Source of the DNA: Pseudodonghicola sp048268305
GTDB lineage: Bacteria > Pseudomonadota > Alphaproteobacteria > Rhodobacterales > Rhodobacteraceae
Reading direction: 5' to 3'
Assembly (NCBI RefSeq): GCF_048268305.1
Contig: NZ_JBLWVT010000002.1
Span: forward strand, 434,001 to 498,000
DNA: 64,000 bases
The first letter of the stretch is position 1. The number at the start of each line of letters is the position of its first letter. The position numbers and the translations under genes are program-made. Below the pieces are notes generated by a model that was given only the letters and a program-made list of their open reading frames with translations, did no database searches and had not been told where the DNA came from. Of this stretch, positions 44,062-51,610 are shown one piece after another.

Positions 44062-45177
44062 ATGTTCGCCCTTGCCCGTATCGCCAGCCTCATCTGCCTT
44101 GTGGGCGCCATCGGGCTGTCGGGGTGCAGTCGTCCGGCCGAATTGATCGGGGTCGACAATGCGCGCGCACCGGCGCTGAGCTTTGCCGACACCACACCTC
44201 ACAAGATTTTCATCACCACCAGCCGGGCGCGGTCCGACAAGGCCGGGCAATTCTATTCCGGCGCGCGGTCGAGCCATCTTGGCCTGGCCTCGGTCCTGCT
44301 GACCGTGCCGCCAGATCACGTTTCCGGTGCGGTGGAGAGGCCGCGCGTGCTGCCGCCGGATCCGCGCACCCAATTCGCCGTGGTGGAGCCCGAGGTCTAT
44401 GAGACCGATACCGCCTTCATCCGGGCCATCAACGCCGAGCTGGCCAAGCGCCCGGCCAAGGACAGGAGCATCCTGTTCTTCGTGCATGGCTATAACATGA
44501 CGATGAGCGATGCGGTGCTGCGCGTCGGGCAGTTCGTGCAGGACTCGGGCTTTACCGGCGTGCCGGTGGTGTTCTCCTGGGCCTCGGCGGGCAGGGAATC
44601 GCACTATGTCTACGACATCAACAGCACGCTCTCTGCGCGGCACATGCTTGATCAGGCCTCGGAACTCCTGACCCGGACCAATGCCTCCGGCTTCGATGTC
44701 TTCGCCCATTCGATGGGCGGCTTCCTCACCATGGAGGTGATGGTGCAATCCGGCCTGTCGGGCACGCTGGATTCCAGCGGCAAGCTGAACAACATCATGC
44801 TGGCGGCGCCGGATATCGACATTGATGTGTTCCGCAGCCAGCTTGCCCAGATTCACCACAAGGTGGGCAATATCTATGTCCTGGTGTCACAGGACGATTT
44901 TGCCCTGCGCTTGTCGCGCCAGGTGTCGGGTGGGGTGGTCCGGGTGGGCGCGGCCGATGCGGCGGAACTGGCCAAGCTCGGGGTGACCGTCATTGATCTG
45001 AGCCGGGTCCGCGATTCCGGGTCCGGCACCCACAGCAAATTCGCTGGCTCGCCCGAAGTGGTACAGATGATCGGCCAATCGCTGCAAAGCCACAATTACG
45101 ACCAGCCGCCGCGCGACCCGAGCGTCCTTGAGGTGCTGGAGGGTGTGCCGGTGCTGCGTGATTTCATTCCTGGATGA
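44062..45177 (+). CDS. Lipoprotein alpha/beta hydrolase, DUF900 family
   Basis: The 371-residue product begins with a lipoprotein signal whose lipobox is LSGC near residue 21. The hydrolase domain has ILFFVHGYNMTMSDAV near residue 140 (oxyanion strand), the nucleophile elbow FAHSMGG near 216 and a probable catalytic His in SGTHSKF near 340. DUF900 proteins are esterase-like enzymes of unknown substrate, here tethered on the periplasmic side. The start at 44062 is fixed by the signal peptide. It sits 144 nt upstream of the heme locus, in the same direction, but the promoter-like area between suggests separate transcription. Confidence 0.87.
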   Translation: MFALARIASLICLVGAIGLSGCSRPAELIGVDNARAPALSFADTTPHKIFITTSRARSDKAGQFYSGARSSHLGLASVLLTVPPDHVSGAVERPRVLPPDPRTQFAVVEPEVYETDTAFIRAINAELAKRPAKDRSILFFVHGYNMTMSDAVLRVGQFVQDSGFTGVPVVFSWASAGRESHYVYDINSTLSARHMLDQASELLTRTNASGFDVFAHSMGGFLTMEVMVQSGLSGTLDSSGKLNNIMLAAPDIDIDVFRSQLAQIHHKVGNIYVLVSQDDFALRLSRQVSGGVVRVGAADAAELAKLGVTVIDLSRVRDSGSGTHSKFAGSPEVVQMIGQSLQSHNYDQPPRDPSVLEVLEGVPVLRDFIPG

Positions 45178-45194
45178 GGGGGAAAGGCGAGGGT

Positions 45195-45242
45195 AGAGAG
45201 TGCTCTCTCTTAGTTGACAAAAAAAGTCGGTATAAATAGGGT
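45195..45242 (+). promoter_or_regulatory. Putative promoter and operator of the heme-uptake locus
   Basis: A perfect inverted repeat AGAGAG-TG-CTCTCT (45195-45208) is followed by a TTGACA box (45214-45219), an A-rich tract and TATAAATAGG. TTGACA to TAGGGT (45237-45242) gives 17-bp spacing; TATAAA (45231-45236) is the better -10 match but sits only 11 bp from TTGACA. The exact promoter is therefore unclear. No classical Fur box was recognised. Confidence 0.5.
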
Positions 45243-45271
45243 CGCGCGCAGTCGCATGCAGCAAGCCCCTT

Positions 45272-45314
45272 CCTGCCAGTCAGCATGTCTCGTCTCCAAG
45301 CTCTGACTGACAGG
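45272..45314 (+). promoter_or_regulatory. Leader hairpin covering the hemophore ribosome site
   Basis: Arms CCTGcCAGTCAG (45272-45283) and CTGACTGaCAGG (45303-45314) pair at 11 of 12 positions around a 19-nt loop. The right arm contains the CAGGA-type Shine-Dalgarno of the hemophore gene, whose ATG is at 45322. Folding would hide the ribosome site. Confidence 0.55.
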
Positions 45315-45321
45315 ATACATC

Positions 45322-46317
45322 ATGGTTCAGACCCTCACCATCGACGCCTCGGCGCTGACGACCCGCTTCAACTCGAACACCTACATCAGCGATTATTTCG
45401 CCGCGCTGGGCAGTTCCACCGCGAAGAGCTTCTATGGCGGCGAGCCGGATTCGGCTTTCGGCGGCACCTATTACATGAACGGCACGCAGGTGGTGTTCAG
45501 CTATGCCGACGCCGAAGAGACCTCGCTGGCCTCGACCATCATCATGGAAGGCGATGATCTCGCCTATGACTTCATCCACAACGGGTCGGAATACGGCCAT
45601 GGCATCACCGGCGAAGTCGACACGCTGATCTTCGGCAATTGGGTCGATGGGGAAACCTCGGGCACCCAGGGGATCGGGGAAGCGGGCGCGGTGACCGGCC
45701 TCGACACCGGGCTGGTGATCGAAGGCCTGGGGCTCGACGTGGCGCCGGGCGGCGGCAATGATGTGGCGACCAACCCGGTCTATGCGGTCTATACCGCGCT
45801 GGGCACGCTCGACGCCGATCTGCTGGACAGCGTGCTCGACGGCTATGCGGTCGAGATGTACGGCACCGGCAAGAACGATCGGCTGTTCGGCAGCGTCTAT
45901 GACGACACCCTGGTCGGCGGCGCCGGCAACGACGTGCTGCGAGGCCAGGCCGGCGGCGATTTGCTGCTCGGCGGTCGTGGCGATGACAAGCTGTTCGGCG
46001 GCAAGGGCCAGGACACGCTGCTGGGGGGCGCCGGCGACGACATCCTCAAGGGGGGGACCGGCAACGACAGGCTGACCGGTGGCGCTGGTGAGGATACCTT
46101 TGTCATCATCTCGGGCGGCGCCCGCAACGTCGACACCATCACCGATTTCACCATCGGCGAGGATGTGATCGACGTCACCGCGCTGGATCTGACCTCGGCC
46201 AGCGATTTCTCGGTTTCGGAAACCGACGGCGCGCTGGTGCTGAGCGCCGATGGCGCGACCATCGTGTTGGAGAACCTGACGGCCGCCGATCTGTCGGACG
46301 AGCTGTTCCTGTTCTGA
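45322..46317 (+). CDS. HasA-like hemophore fused to RTX repeats, secreted (first copy)
   Basis: The 331-residue protein has two parts. Residues 1-175 resemble the HasA hemophore. DLAYDFIHNGSEYGHGITG aligns with the HasA segment that carries the heme ligand Tyr75 and His83, giving Tyr82 and His93 here. TGEVDTLIFGN and a later VIEGLGLDV block also match. Residues about 181-262 are roughly nine RTX nonapeptides (such as GGAGNDVLRG and GGRGDDKLFG) that bind calcium outside the cell. The C-terminus ends ELFLF, an acidic residue plus hydrophobic tail typical of type I exporters of the HasD/PrtD group. There is no N-terminal signal peptide. HasA of Serratia lacks RTX repeats, so the fusion is unusual. 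The role inferred is to capture heme for the receptor encoded next. Confidence 0.78.
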   Translation: MVQTLTIDASALTTRFNSNTYISDYFAALGSSTAKSFYGGEPDSAFGGTYYMNGTQVVFSYADAEETSLASTIIMEGDDLAYDFIHNGSEYGHGITGEVDTLIFGNWVDGETSGTQGIGEAGAVTGLDTGLVIEGLGLDVAPGGGNDVATNPVYAVYTALGTLDADLLDSVLDGYAVEMYGTGKNDRLFGSVYDDTLVGGAGNDVLRGQAGGDLLLGGRGDDKLFGGKGQDTLLGGAGDDILKGGTGNDRLTGGAGEDTFVIISGGARNVDTITDFTIGEDVIDVTALDLTSASDFSVSETDGALVLSADGATIVLENLTAADLSDELFLF

Positions 46318-46360
46318 TCAGGCCCGAGGGCGGCGGCCATCGGCCGTCGCCTGACCTTTT
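46318..46360 (+). terminator. Hairpin between first hemophore and receptor, possible attenuator
   Basis: Arms GGCGGCGGCC (46329-46338) and GGCCGTCGCC (46342-46351) pair with one mismatch around ATC, within an outer TCAGG/CCTGA pair, followed by CCTTTT. Partial termination here would make more hemophore than receptor. Confidence 0.65.
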
Positions 46361-46392
46361 CCCCTACTGCTTTTCCCGCCCGAGGCATCCCC

Positions 46393-48333
46393 ATGTCCTA
46401 TCCCTTGCGTGCCGCACTGGCCGTGACCGGCCTTGTCATCTCTCCCCTCTGCGCCCAGGCGCAGGAGGTGATCGCGCTGGACGAGATCACCGTCGAGACC
46501 GGGGCAGAGGCCTCGGCGCAGCAGTCGCAGACCACGGTGGGGGCGGAACAGCTTGAAACCGAATACCAGGGGGCGAGCCTCGGCACGATCCTGCGTGACA
46601 TTCCCGGCGTCACCACCCAGGGCGGGGGCGGCGAGGGGGCGGAAATGGCGGTCAATATCCGCGGCATGCAGGACCAAGGCCGGGTCGCGGTGACGGTCGA
46701 CGGGATGCGCCAGAACTTCGCCCGCTCGGGCCATGGCGCCAACGGCACCTTCACCGTGGACGAGGAAATGCTGCGCGAGGTCACCGTGACGCGGGGTGCC
46801 GGCGCCAAGGCCGGTGCCATCGGTGGCGCGGTGGAGCTGCGCCGGGTCACCGCCGAGGATATCCTGCGCGATGGGGCGATGAGGGGTGGCACGCTGCGGC
46901 TGCGCTATGGCTCGCTCTCCAAGACGCCGACGGTGCACGGCGAACTGGCCGCGCGGCTGAGCGATGCGGTCGACATCCTGGTCGCGGGCACCCATTCGGA
47001 ACCGGACGATTACACCGCGCCTGACGGCACCCGGGTCTATGCCGGCCAGACCAGTCGCAGCGGGCTGGCGACGATCGGTTTCAATACCGACAACGGCCAG
47101 CGCTTCACCCTCAGCTATGACCGGATGAAGAAAACCTATGACACCGGGATTTCCTCGGGGAGCCCGCGCGCCAACGACATGCGCACCGAAAGCCTGCGGC
47201 TGGGCTGGCAGGCCGAGGACCTGGCCGGCTGGAGGGTCGAGGGCACGCTTTACGACACCGACACCAAGCTGGATCAGCAATCGCTGGACGCCGCGCTGGT
47301 GCCGACCGGGATCTGGCGCAGCTATGACACCCGGACCACCGGGCTTTTGCTGACCGCGCAGCGCTATCTCACCATCGGCGGGCGCGACCACGATCTGACG
47401 CTGACGCTGGAGGGGTTCCGCGACAGAGCGGATGTGAACGATCCCTCGGGCAGCCTGACCCCCTCGGGCGATCGCGACATCTGGTCCCTGGGGCTGGAGG
47501 ATCGCTTCGATCTGGGACTGGCGCGGGTCACCTTCGGGCTGTCGGCCGATAGCTATAGCCTGGACAGCGACGATGGGTCCGCCTCGGGGCAGGCGGTGTC
47601 GCCCCGGCTGGCCATCGAGGTGCCGCTAGGCAATTGGTTCACCCTGCACGCGGCGGCCTCGATGGGCTATCGGCCGCCCTCGCTGAACGAGACGCTGGTT
47701 GCCGGCATGCATCCCGAGCCCGCGGATTTCGAGATCAAGCCGAACCCGAACCTGAAGCCCGAGAAATCGCAATCCTTCGAGATCGGCCTCGGCTACGCCT
47801 ATGAGGGGATGCTGGTGCCGGGCGATGCGCTCGATCTCAGGGCGACGGTGTTCCAGAACACGGTGCGCGACTATATCGGGCTGGAGCGGGTGGGCTCGCT
47901 GTTCGACAGCTATTACCAGTACAACAACATCGACAAGGTGCGCATCCGCGGGCTCGAGCTTGAGGCGCGCTATGAGGCGGGGCAGGTCTTTGCCAGCCTG
48001 GCCGGGCAAATTCTCGACGGCACCGATCAGACCACCGGCGAGGATCTGGACAGCACGCCCCCCGATCGTCTGGTGATGACCGCCGGCCTGCGCAGCGCTG
48101 ATCTGCGGCGCGAGATCGGCACGCGGTTCACCGTCACCGAGTCCAAGCACGGCAGTACGCTCAGCTATGATGCCTGGCGCACCGTCGACATCTTCTATCG
48201 TCAGGAGATCAGCGAAAACGTCGAATTCGGTCTGACGCTGAACAATATCTTCGACGCGAATTACACCCCCCATCTCGATACCCAGCCGCAGCCAGGGTTC
48301 AACGCGCAGGCTTCGCTGACGCTCAGGTTCTGA
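46393..48333 (+). CDS. TonB-dependent heme receptor (HasR/HmuR-like)
   Basis: The 646-residue protein has a signal peptide (about 1-24), a TonB box (DEITVETG), a plug domain (about 50-160, with VNIRGMQDQGRVAVTVDGMR) and a 22-strand type barrel ending in SLTLRF. Heme receptors carry a FRAP box and an NPNL box with a heme-binding His between them. Here they appear as YRPPSLNETL (residue 426), His440 in GMHPEP, and NPNLKPE (residue 451). It lacks the N-terminal signalling extension of Serratia HasR and is shorter. It lies between two hemophore genes, 75 nt after the first and 30 nt before the second, in one operon. TonB, ExbB and ExbD are not in the window. Confidence 0.9.
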   Translation: MSYPLRAALAVTGLVISPLCAQAQEVIALDEITVETGAEASAQQSQTTVGAEQLETEYQGASLGTILRDIPGVTTQGGGGEGAEMAVNIRGMQDQGRVAVTVDGMRQNFARSGHGANGTFTVDEEMLREVTVTRGAGAKAGAIGGAVELRRVTAEDILRDGAMRGGTLRLRYGSLSKTPTVHGELAARLSDAVDILVAGTHSEPDDYTAPDGTRVYAGQTSRSGLATIGFNTDNGQRFTLSYDRMKKTYDTGISSGSPRANDMRTESLRLGWQAEDLAGWRVEGTLYDTDTKLDQQSLDAALVPTGIWRSYDTRTTGLLLTAQRYLTIGGRDHDLTLTLEGFRDRADVNDPSGSLTPSGDRDIWSLGLEDRFDLGLARVTFGLSADSYSLDSDDGSASGQAVSPRLAIEVPLGNWFTLHAAASMGYRPPSLNETLVAGMHPEPADFEIKPNPNLKPEKSQSFEIGLGYAYEGMLVPGDALDLRATVFQNTVRDYIGLERVGSLFDSYYQYNNIDKVRIRGLELEARYEAGQVFASLAGQILDGTDQTTGEDLDSTPPDRLVMTAGLRSADLRREIGTRFTVTESKHGSTLSYDAWRTVDIFYRQEISENVEFGLTLNNIFDANYTPHLDTQPQPGFNAQASLTLRF

Positions 48334-48363
48334 CCTGAGGCGGCGGGCGGAAAGGATACCCCC

Positions 48364-49521
48364 ATGACCATCACCATCGAACTGAACGGCAATGGCGTCG
48401 ATTTCAACGCCGAGCTGGAGGCCCTCTTCGACGGCTTCACCCCTTACGGCATGCCGCTGTTCTTGCCCGAGACGGGCACGAGGGAACAGATCGTGCACCT
48501 TGACACCCCCGCGGCTGGGGAGGAGGCCGACACCCGCGCCGTGGTGCTGGAGGGCGATGATTTCCTCTATACCTTCTCGAACCATTCGGTCAGCGGCACC
48601 ATCGACACCGTCTATCTCGGTACGCTGGGCAGCGCCTATGACAGCGACAGCGGCGATCTGGTGGTGAATGACGACGGGCTGGTCGAGATCGACGCGGCGA
48701 TCACCCTCTCGGGGCTGAGCATCACCAACGAGGCCGGTCTGAAGGGCGAGGTGCACGAGATCGTCGCCGGTTTGATGGGCGGCGGCCCCGATGGCACCTC
48801 GGTTTATGCCGACCCGCTGCTGGACGTGATCTGGGGGCAGGGGCACGACGTCACTGGCACCGCCGGCGGCGACAGCTACAAGGGCACCCAATACGACGAC
48901 ACCGTGCGCGGGCTGGGCGGCAAGGATGTGCTCTATGGCATGGCCGGGAACGACACGCTGCTGGGCGGTGGCGGTGCCGACAAGCTCTTTGGCGGCGCCG
49001 GCAAGGACGTGCTGAAGGGCGGGGCCGGCAATGACAAGCTGTTCGGCAACGGCGGTGCCGACAGGCTTTATGGCGATGCCGGGAACGACAGGCTGACCGG
49101 TGGCGGCGGCAATGACAAGCTGTTCGGTGGCGCTGGCAAGGACGTGCTGATCGGGGGGGCGGGCAACGACCGGCTCGACGGCGGTGCCGGGGCCGACACG
49201 CTGACCGGTGGCAAGGGGGCCGATACCTTCGTCTTCGCCTCCGCGAAGGAGGCCAAGGGCGACAGCATCACCGATTTCAGCTCGAAACAGGGGGATATCA
49301 TCGACCTCTCCGGCATCGACGCCGACACCTCGGTGGCTGGCGATCAGGCCTTTACGCTGATCGACGATACCGCATTTTCCGGGGCCGCCGGCGAACTGCG
49401 GGTCTGGCAGGCGGGCGGCAACACGCTGGTGGCCGGCGATGTCGACGGTGACGGCAGCGCCGATTTCAGGATCACGCTGGAGGGGCTGCACGACCTCGGC
49501 GCCTCGGACTTCCTGTTCTGA
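48364..49521 (+). CDS. HasA-like hemophore fused to RTX repeats, secreted (second copy)
   Basis: The 385-residue protein repeats the architecture of the first hemophore with little identity outside the RTX part. The HasA-like part (about 1-165) has DDFLYTFSNHSVSGTIDTVY, giving a heme-ligand Tyr69 with His74 close by, and ITLSGLSITNEAG followed by EVHEIVAGLMGGGPDG, matching the HasA VHQVVYGLMSGD region. Residues about 180-292 hold about twelve RTX nonapeptides. A C-terminal domain ends SDFLF, again a type I secretion end. It follows the receptor by 30 nt. Two unequal hemophores for one receptor suggest different heme sources or a relay; that is inference. Confidence 0.8.
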   Translation: MTITIELNGNGVDFNAELEALFDGFTPYGMPLFLPETGTREQIVHLDTPAAGEEADTRAVVLEGDDFLYTFSNHSVSGTIDTVYLGTLGSAYDSDSGDLVVNDDGLVEIDAAITLSGLSITNEAGLKGEVHEIVAGLMGGGPDGTSVYADPLLDVIWGQGHDVTGTAGGDSYKGTQYDDTVRGLGGKDVLYGMAGNDTLLGGGGADKLFGGAGKDVLKGGAGNDKLFGNGGADRLYGDAGNDRLTGGGGNDKLFGGAGKDVLIGGAGNDRLDGGAGADTLTGGKGADTFVFASAKEAKGDSITDFSSKQGDIIDLSGIDADTSVAGDQAFTLIDDTAFSGAAGELRVWQAGGNTLVAGDVDGDGSADFRITLEGLHDLGASDFLF

Positions 49522-49549
49522 TCCCACCGCATTGTCGCTATGCGTTTGG

Positions 49550-49579
49550 CGCCGTGTCCCTTCCGGGGCGCGGCGTTTT
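49550..49579 (+). terminator. Terminator of the heme-uptake operon
   Basis: An 11-bp stem (49550-49560 with 49565-49575, two wobble pairs) with a TTCC loop is followed by TTTT, 28 nt after the second hemophore stop. Confidence 0.82.
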
Positions 49580-49827
49580 GTCGTGGTGGCAGCGGGCGGA
49601 TTTGGGCCGAATGCCCCAGGTTTTGCTGGGCGTTCCGTCGATGTCTTGCTGAGGGGGAAGGGGCGGGTCGGCGGGTGAGTCGGGCTGGCGATTTCGCTGC
49701 GCGGGCGAGCAAGGGGTGGAACTCACACATAAAAGTGACGCAGTGTAAGGTTGAATACTTCGTGAGCCGGGCTAGAACCTGAACGCTTACGATATCTTGC
49801 GTCTAGAAGCTAAGGGATTGATGCCAA
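49580..49827 (+). promoter_or_regulatory. Upstream region of the molybdenum hydroxylase operon
   Basis: No gene is seen in this gap. Near its end TTGAAT (49751-49756) and TAGAAC (49773-49778), 16 bp apart, make a plausible promoter about 50 nt before the cytochrome gene. The sequence becomes AT-richer from about 49725. Confidence 0.4.
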
Positions 49828-51123
49828 ATGCTTAAATCCGCAGCCGGAACCCTTGTCGGTCTTGTTGCCCTGGCGGTGGCCGGATTCGGGGTCTATGCCT
49901 ATCACTCACCCTTGCCAAGAATGAGCGCGGCCGAGAGGCCGGCGTTCCCGCCCGAACAGATCGAAAGGGGCCGTGTTCTCGCTGCTGCTGGCTATTGCGC
50001 AGAATGTCACACCCCCGCCGGGGGCGCGGCTTTCTCGGGCAATTACCCGATCGAGACCGATTATGGGGTGATCTACGGATCGAACATCACCCCCGACCCC
50101 GAGACCGGGATCGGCGCCTGGTCGCCCGAGGCCTTCCGCCGCGCCATGTGGCAGGGTGTCGATCGGCAGGGGCGGCATCTGTTCCCGGCGCTGCCCTATG
50201 ATCATTTCACCAAGATGACCGCCGAGGACGTGGACGCGATCTATGCCTATCTGATGACCGAGGTGAAGCCGGTTCACTCCGTCACCAAGGAGCCCGGCAT
50301 CGACTTCCCGCTGAACCAGCGCATCCTGCAGGCGGGCTGGAAGATGCTGTTCTTCAGCGAGGGGCGGTATCAGGACGACCCGTCGAAATCGGCCGAGTGG
50401 AACCGCGGCGCCTATCTGGTCGAGGGCGTGACCCACTGCGGCGCCTGCCATACCCCGCGCAACACGCTCGGCGCCGAGGAGAAGAACCAGACCTTTGCCG
50501 GCGCCCATATCGACAAATGGATCGCCCCGGCGCTGACCGCCGCCAACCCCTCGGCGGTGCCCTGGACCGCGTCGGAATTCACCCGTTATCTCTCGACCGG
50601 TGCGGGCGTCTATCACGGCGTCGCCGCCGGCCCGATGGGGCCGGTGGTTCATGCCGGGCTGCGCGAGCTGCCGGAAAGCGATCTGCAGGCGATCGGCACC
50701 TATCTGGGCGATATCGTCGGCGCACCCGACAGCGATCCGGCGCAATCGGCGGTGGTTCAGGCCAGCCTTGCGGCGGGCAAGCCCGATCCGGCCTATCGTC
50801 GCGACCTGGGTGAACGGCTCTATGCCACCGCCTGCGCCGCCTGCCATTACAATGCCGAGCAGGTCCAGGCCGGCCGGCCCGATCTGGGCATCAACTCGGC
50901 CACCCGGCTCGACGATCCGACCAACCTGATCCACGTCATGCTTGACGGGGTCAGCGCCGATGAAGGCACCAAGGGGCTGGTGATGCCCGGCTTCCGCCAC
51001 GCGCTGAGCGATCAGGAAATCGCCGCCATCGCCGCCTATCTGCGCGACGATCGCAGCAAGCTGGCGCCCTGGCCCGACCTTGACGCCAAGGTCGCCGCCA
51101 TCCGTGCCGAAGCCACCCAGTGA
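49828..51123 (+). CDS. Triheme cytochrome c subunit of a periplasmic molybdenum hydroxylase
   Basis: The 431-residue protein has an N-terminal membrane anchor or uncleaved signal (about 3-25) and three heme c sites, CAECH (57-61), CGACH (204-208) and CAACH (336-340). This is the layout of cytochrome subunits in membrane-bound alcohol and aldehyde dehydrogenases and in NicB-type nicotinate dehydrogenase. It would carry electrons from the molybdenum enzyme encoded next to the respiratory chain. The next gene starts 14 nt later. Cytochrome c maturation genes are not in view. Confidence 0.9.
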   Translation: MLKSAAGTLVGLVALAVAGFGVYAYHSPLPRMSAAERPAFPPEQIERGRVLAAAGYCAECHTPAGGAAFSGNYPIETDYGVIYGSNITPDPETGIGAWSPEAFRRAMWQGVDRQGRHLFPALPYDHFTKMTAEDVDAIYAYLMTEVKPVHSVTKEPGIDFPLNQRILQAGWKMLFFSEGRYQDDPSKSAEWNRGAYLVEGVTHCGACHTPRNTLGAEEKNQTFAGAHIDKWIAPALTAANPSAVPWTASEFTRYLSTGAGVYHGVAAGPMGPVVHAGLRELPESDLQAIGTYLGDIVGAPDSDPAQSAVVQASLAAGKPDPAYRRDLGERLYATACAACHYNAEQVQAGRPDLGINSATRLDDPTNLIHVMLDGVSADEGTKGLVMPGFRHALSDQEIAAIAAYLRDDRSKLAPWPDLDAKVAAIRAEATQ

Positions 51124-51136
51124 CGAGGGAAGCAAG

Positions 51137-51610
51137 ATGATTGAATTCACGTTGAACGGACGCCCTGTCAGTCTGGACGTCGAGCCCGACACCCCGCTCT
51201 TGTGGGTGATCCGGGACGAGCTGGGGTATACCGGCACCAAATTCGGCTGCGGCATCGGCATGTGTGGCGCCTGTACCGTACATGTTGGCGGCCAGGCGAC
51301 GCGCTCCTGCATCACCGAGGTCGGCGATGTCGCCGGCGCCGAGGTGACCACCATCGAGGGGCTCGACCCGCAGGGCAACCACCCGGTGCAACAGGCCTGG
51401 CGCGATCTGAAGGTGCCGCAATGCGGCTATTGCCAGTCGGGCCAGATCATGCAGGCCGCCGCCTTTCTCAAGGATATCCCCAATCCGACGGACGAGGATA
51501 TCGACGCGGTGATGACCGGCAACCTTTGCCGCTGCATGACCTACACCCGGATCCGCGCCGCCGTGCGCGAGGCCGCCGCGATGATGAGGGGGGAACGCTC
51601 CAATGGCTAA
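51137..51610 (+). CDS. (2Fe-2S)-binding subunit of molybdenum hydroxylase (IorA-like)
   Basis: The 157-residue protein binds two 2Fe-2S clusters. The plant-ferredoxin-type cluster uses GCGIGMCGACTVH plus a later Cys, and the C-terminal helical cluster uses CGYCQSG and CRCMTY. This is the small subunit of the xanthine oxidase family, like IorA of isoquinoline 1-oxidoreductase or the small subunit of periplasmic aldehyde oxidase. It passes electrons from the molybdenum centre to the cytochrome. It overlaps the next gene by 8 nt. Confidence 0.93.
   Translation: MIEFTLNGRPVSLDVEPDTPLLWVIRDELGYTGTKFGCGIGMCGACTVHVGGQATRSCITEVGDVAGAEVTTIEGLDPQGNHPVQQAWRDLKVPQCGYCQSGQIMQAAAFLKDIPNPTDEDIDAVMTGNLCRCMTYTRIRAAVREAAAMMRGERSNG

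Noticed and set aside
48900..49240. Tandem DNA repeats resembling a CRISPR or minisatellite
   Set aside because: The period is 27 nt in frame, with degenerate codons that keep the GGxGxD peptide; they encode RTX repeats.
47626..49527. A 633-codon minus-strand frame over the receptor and second hemophore, rich in repeats
   Set aside because: Its repeats are the complement of the RTX coding repeats on the plus strand.
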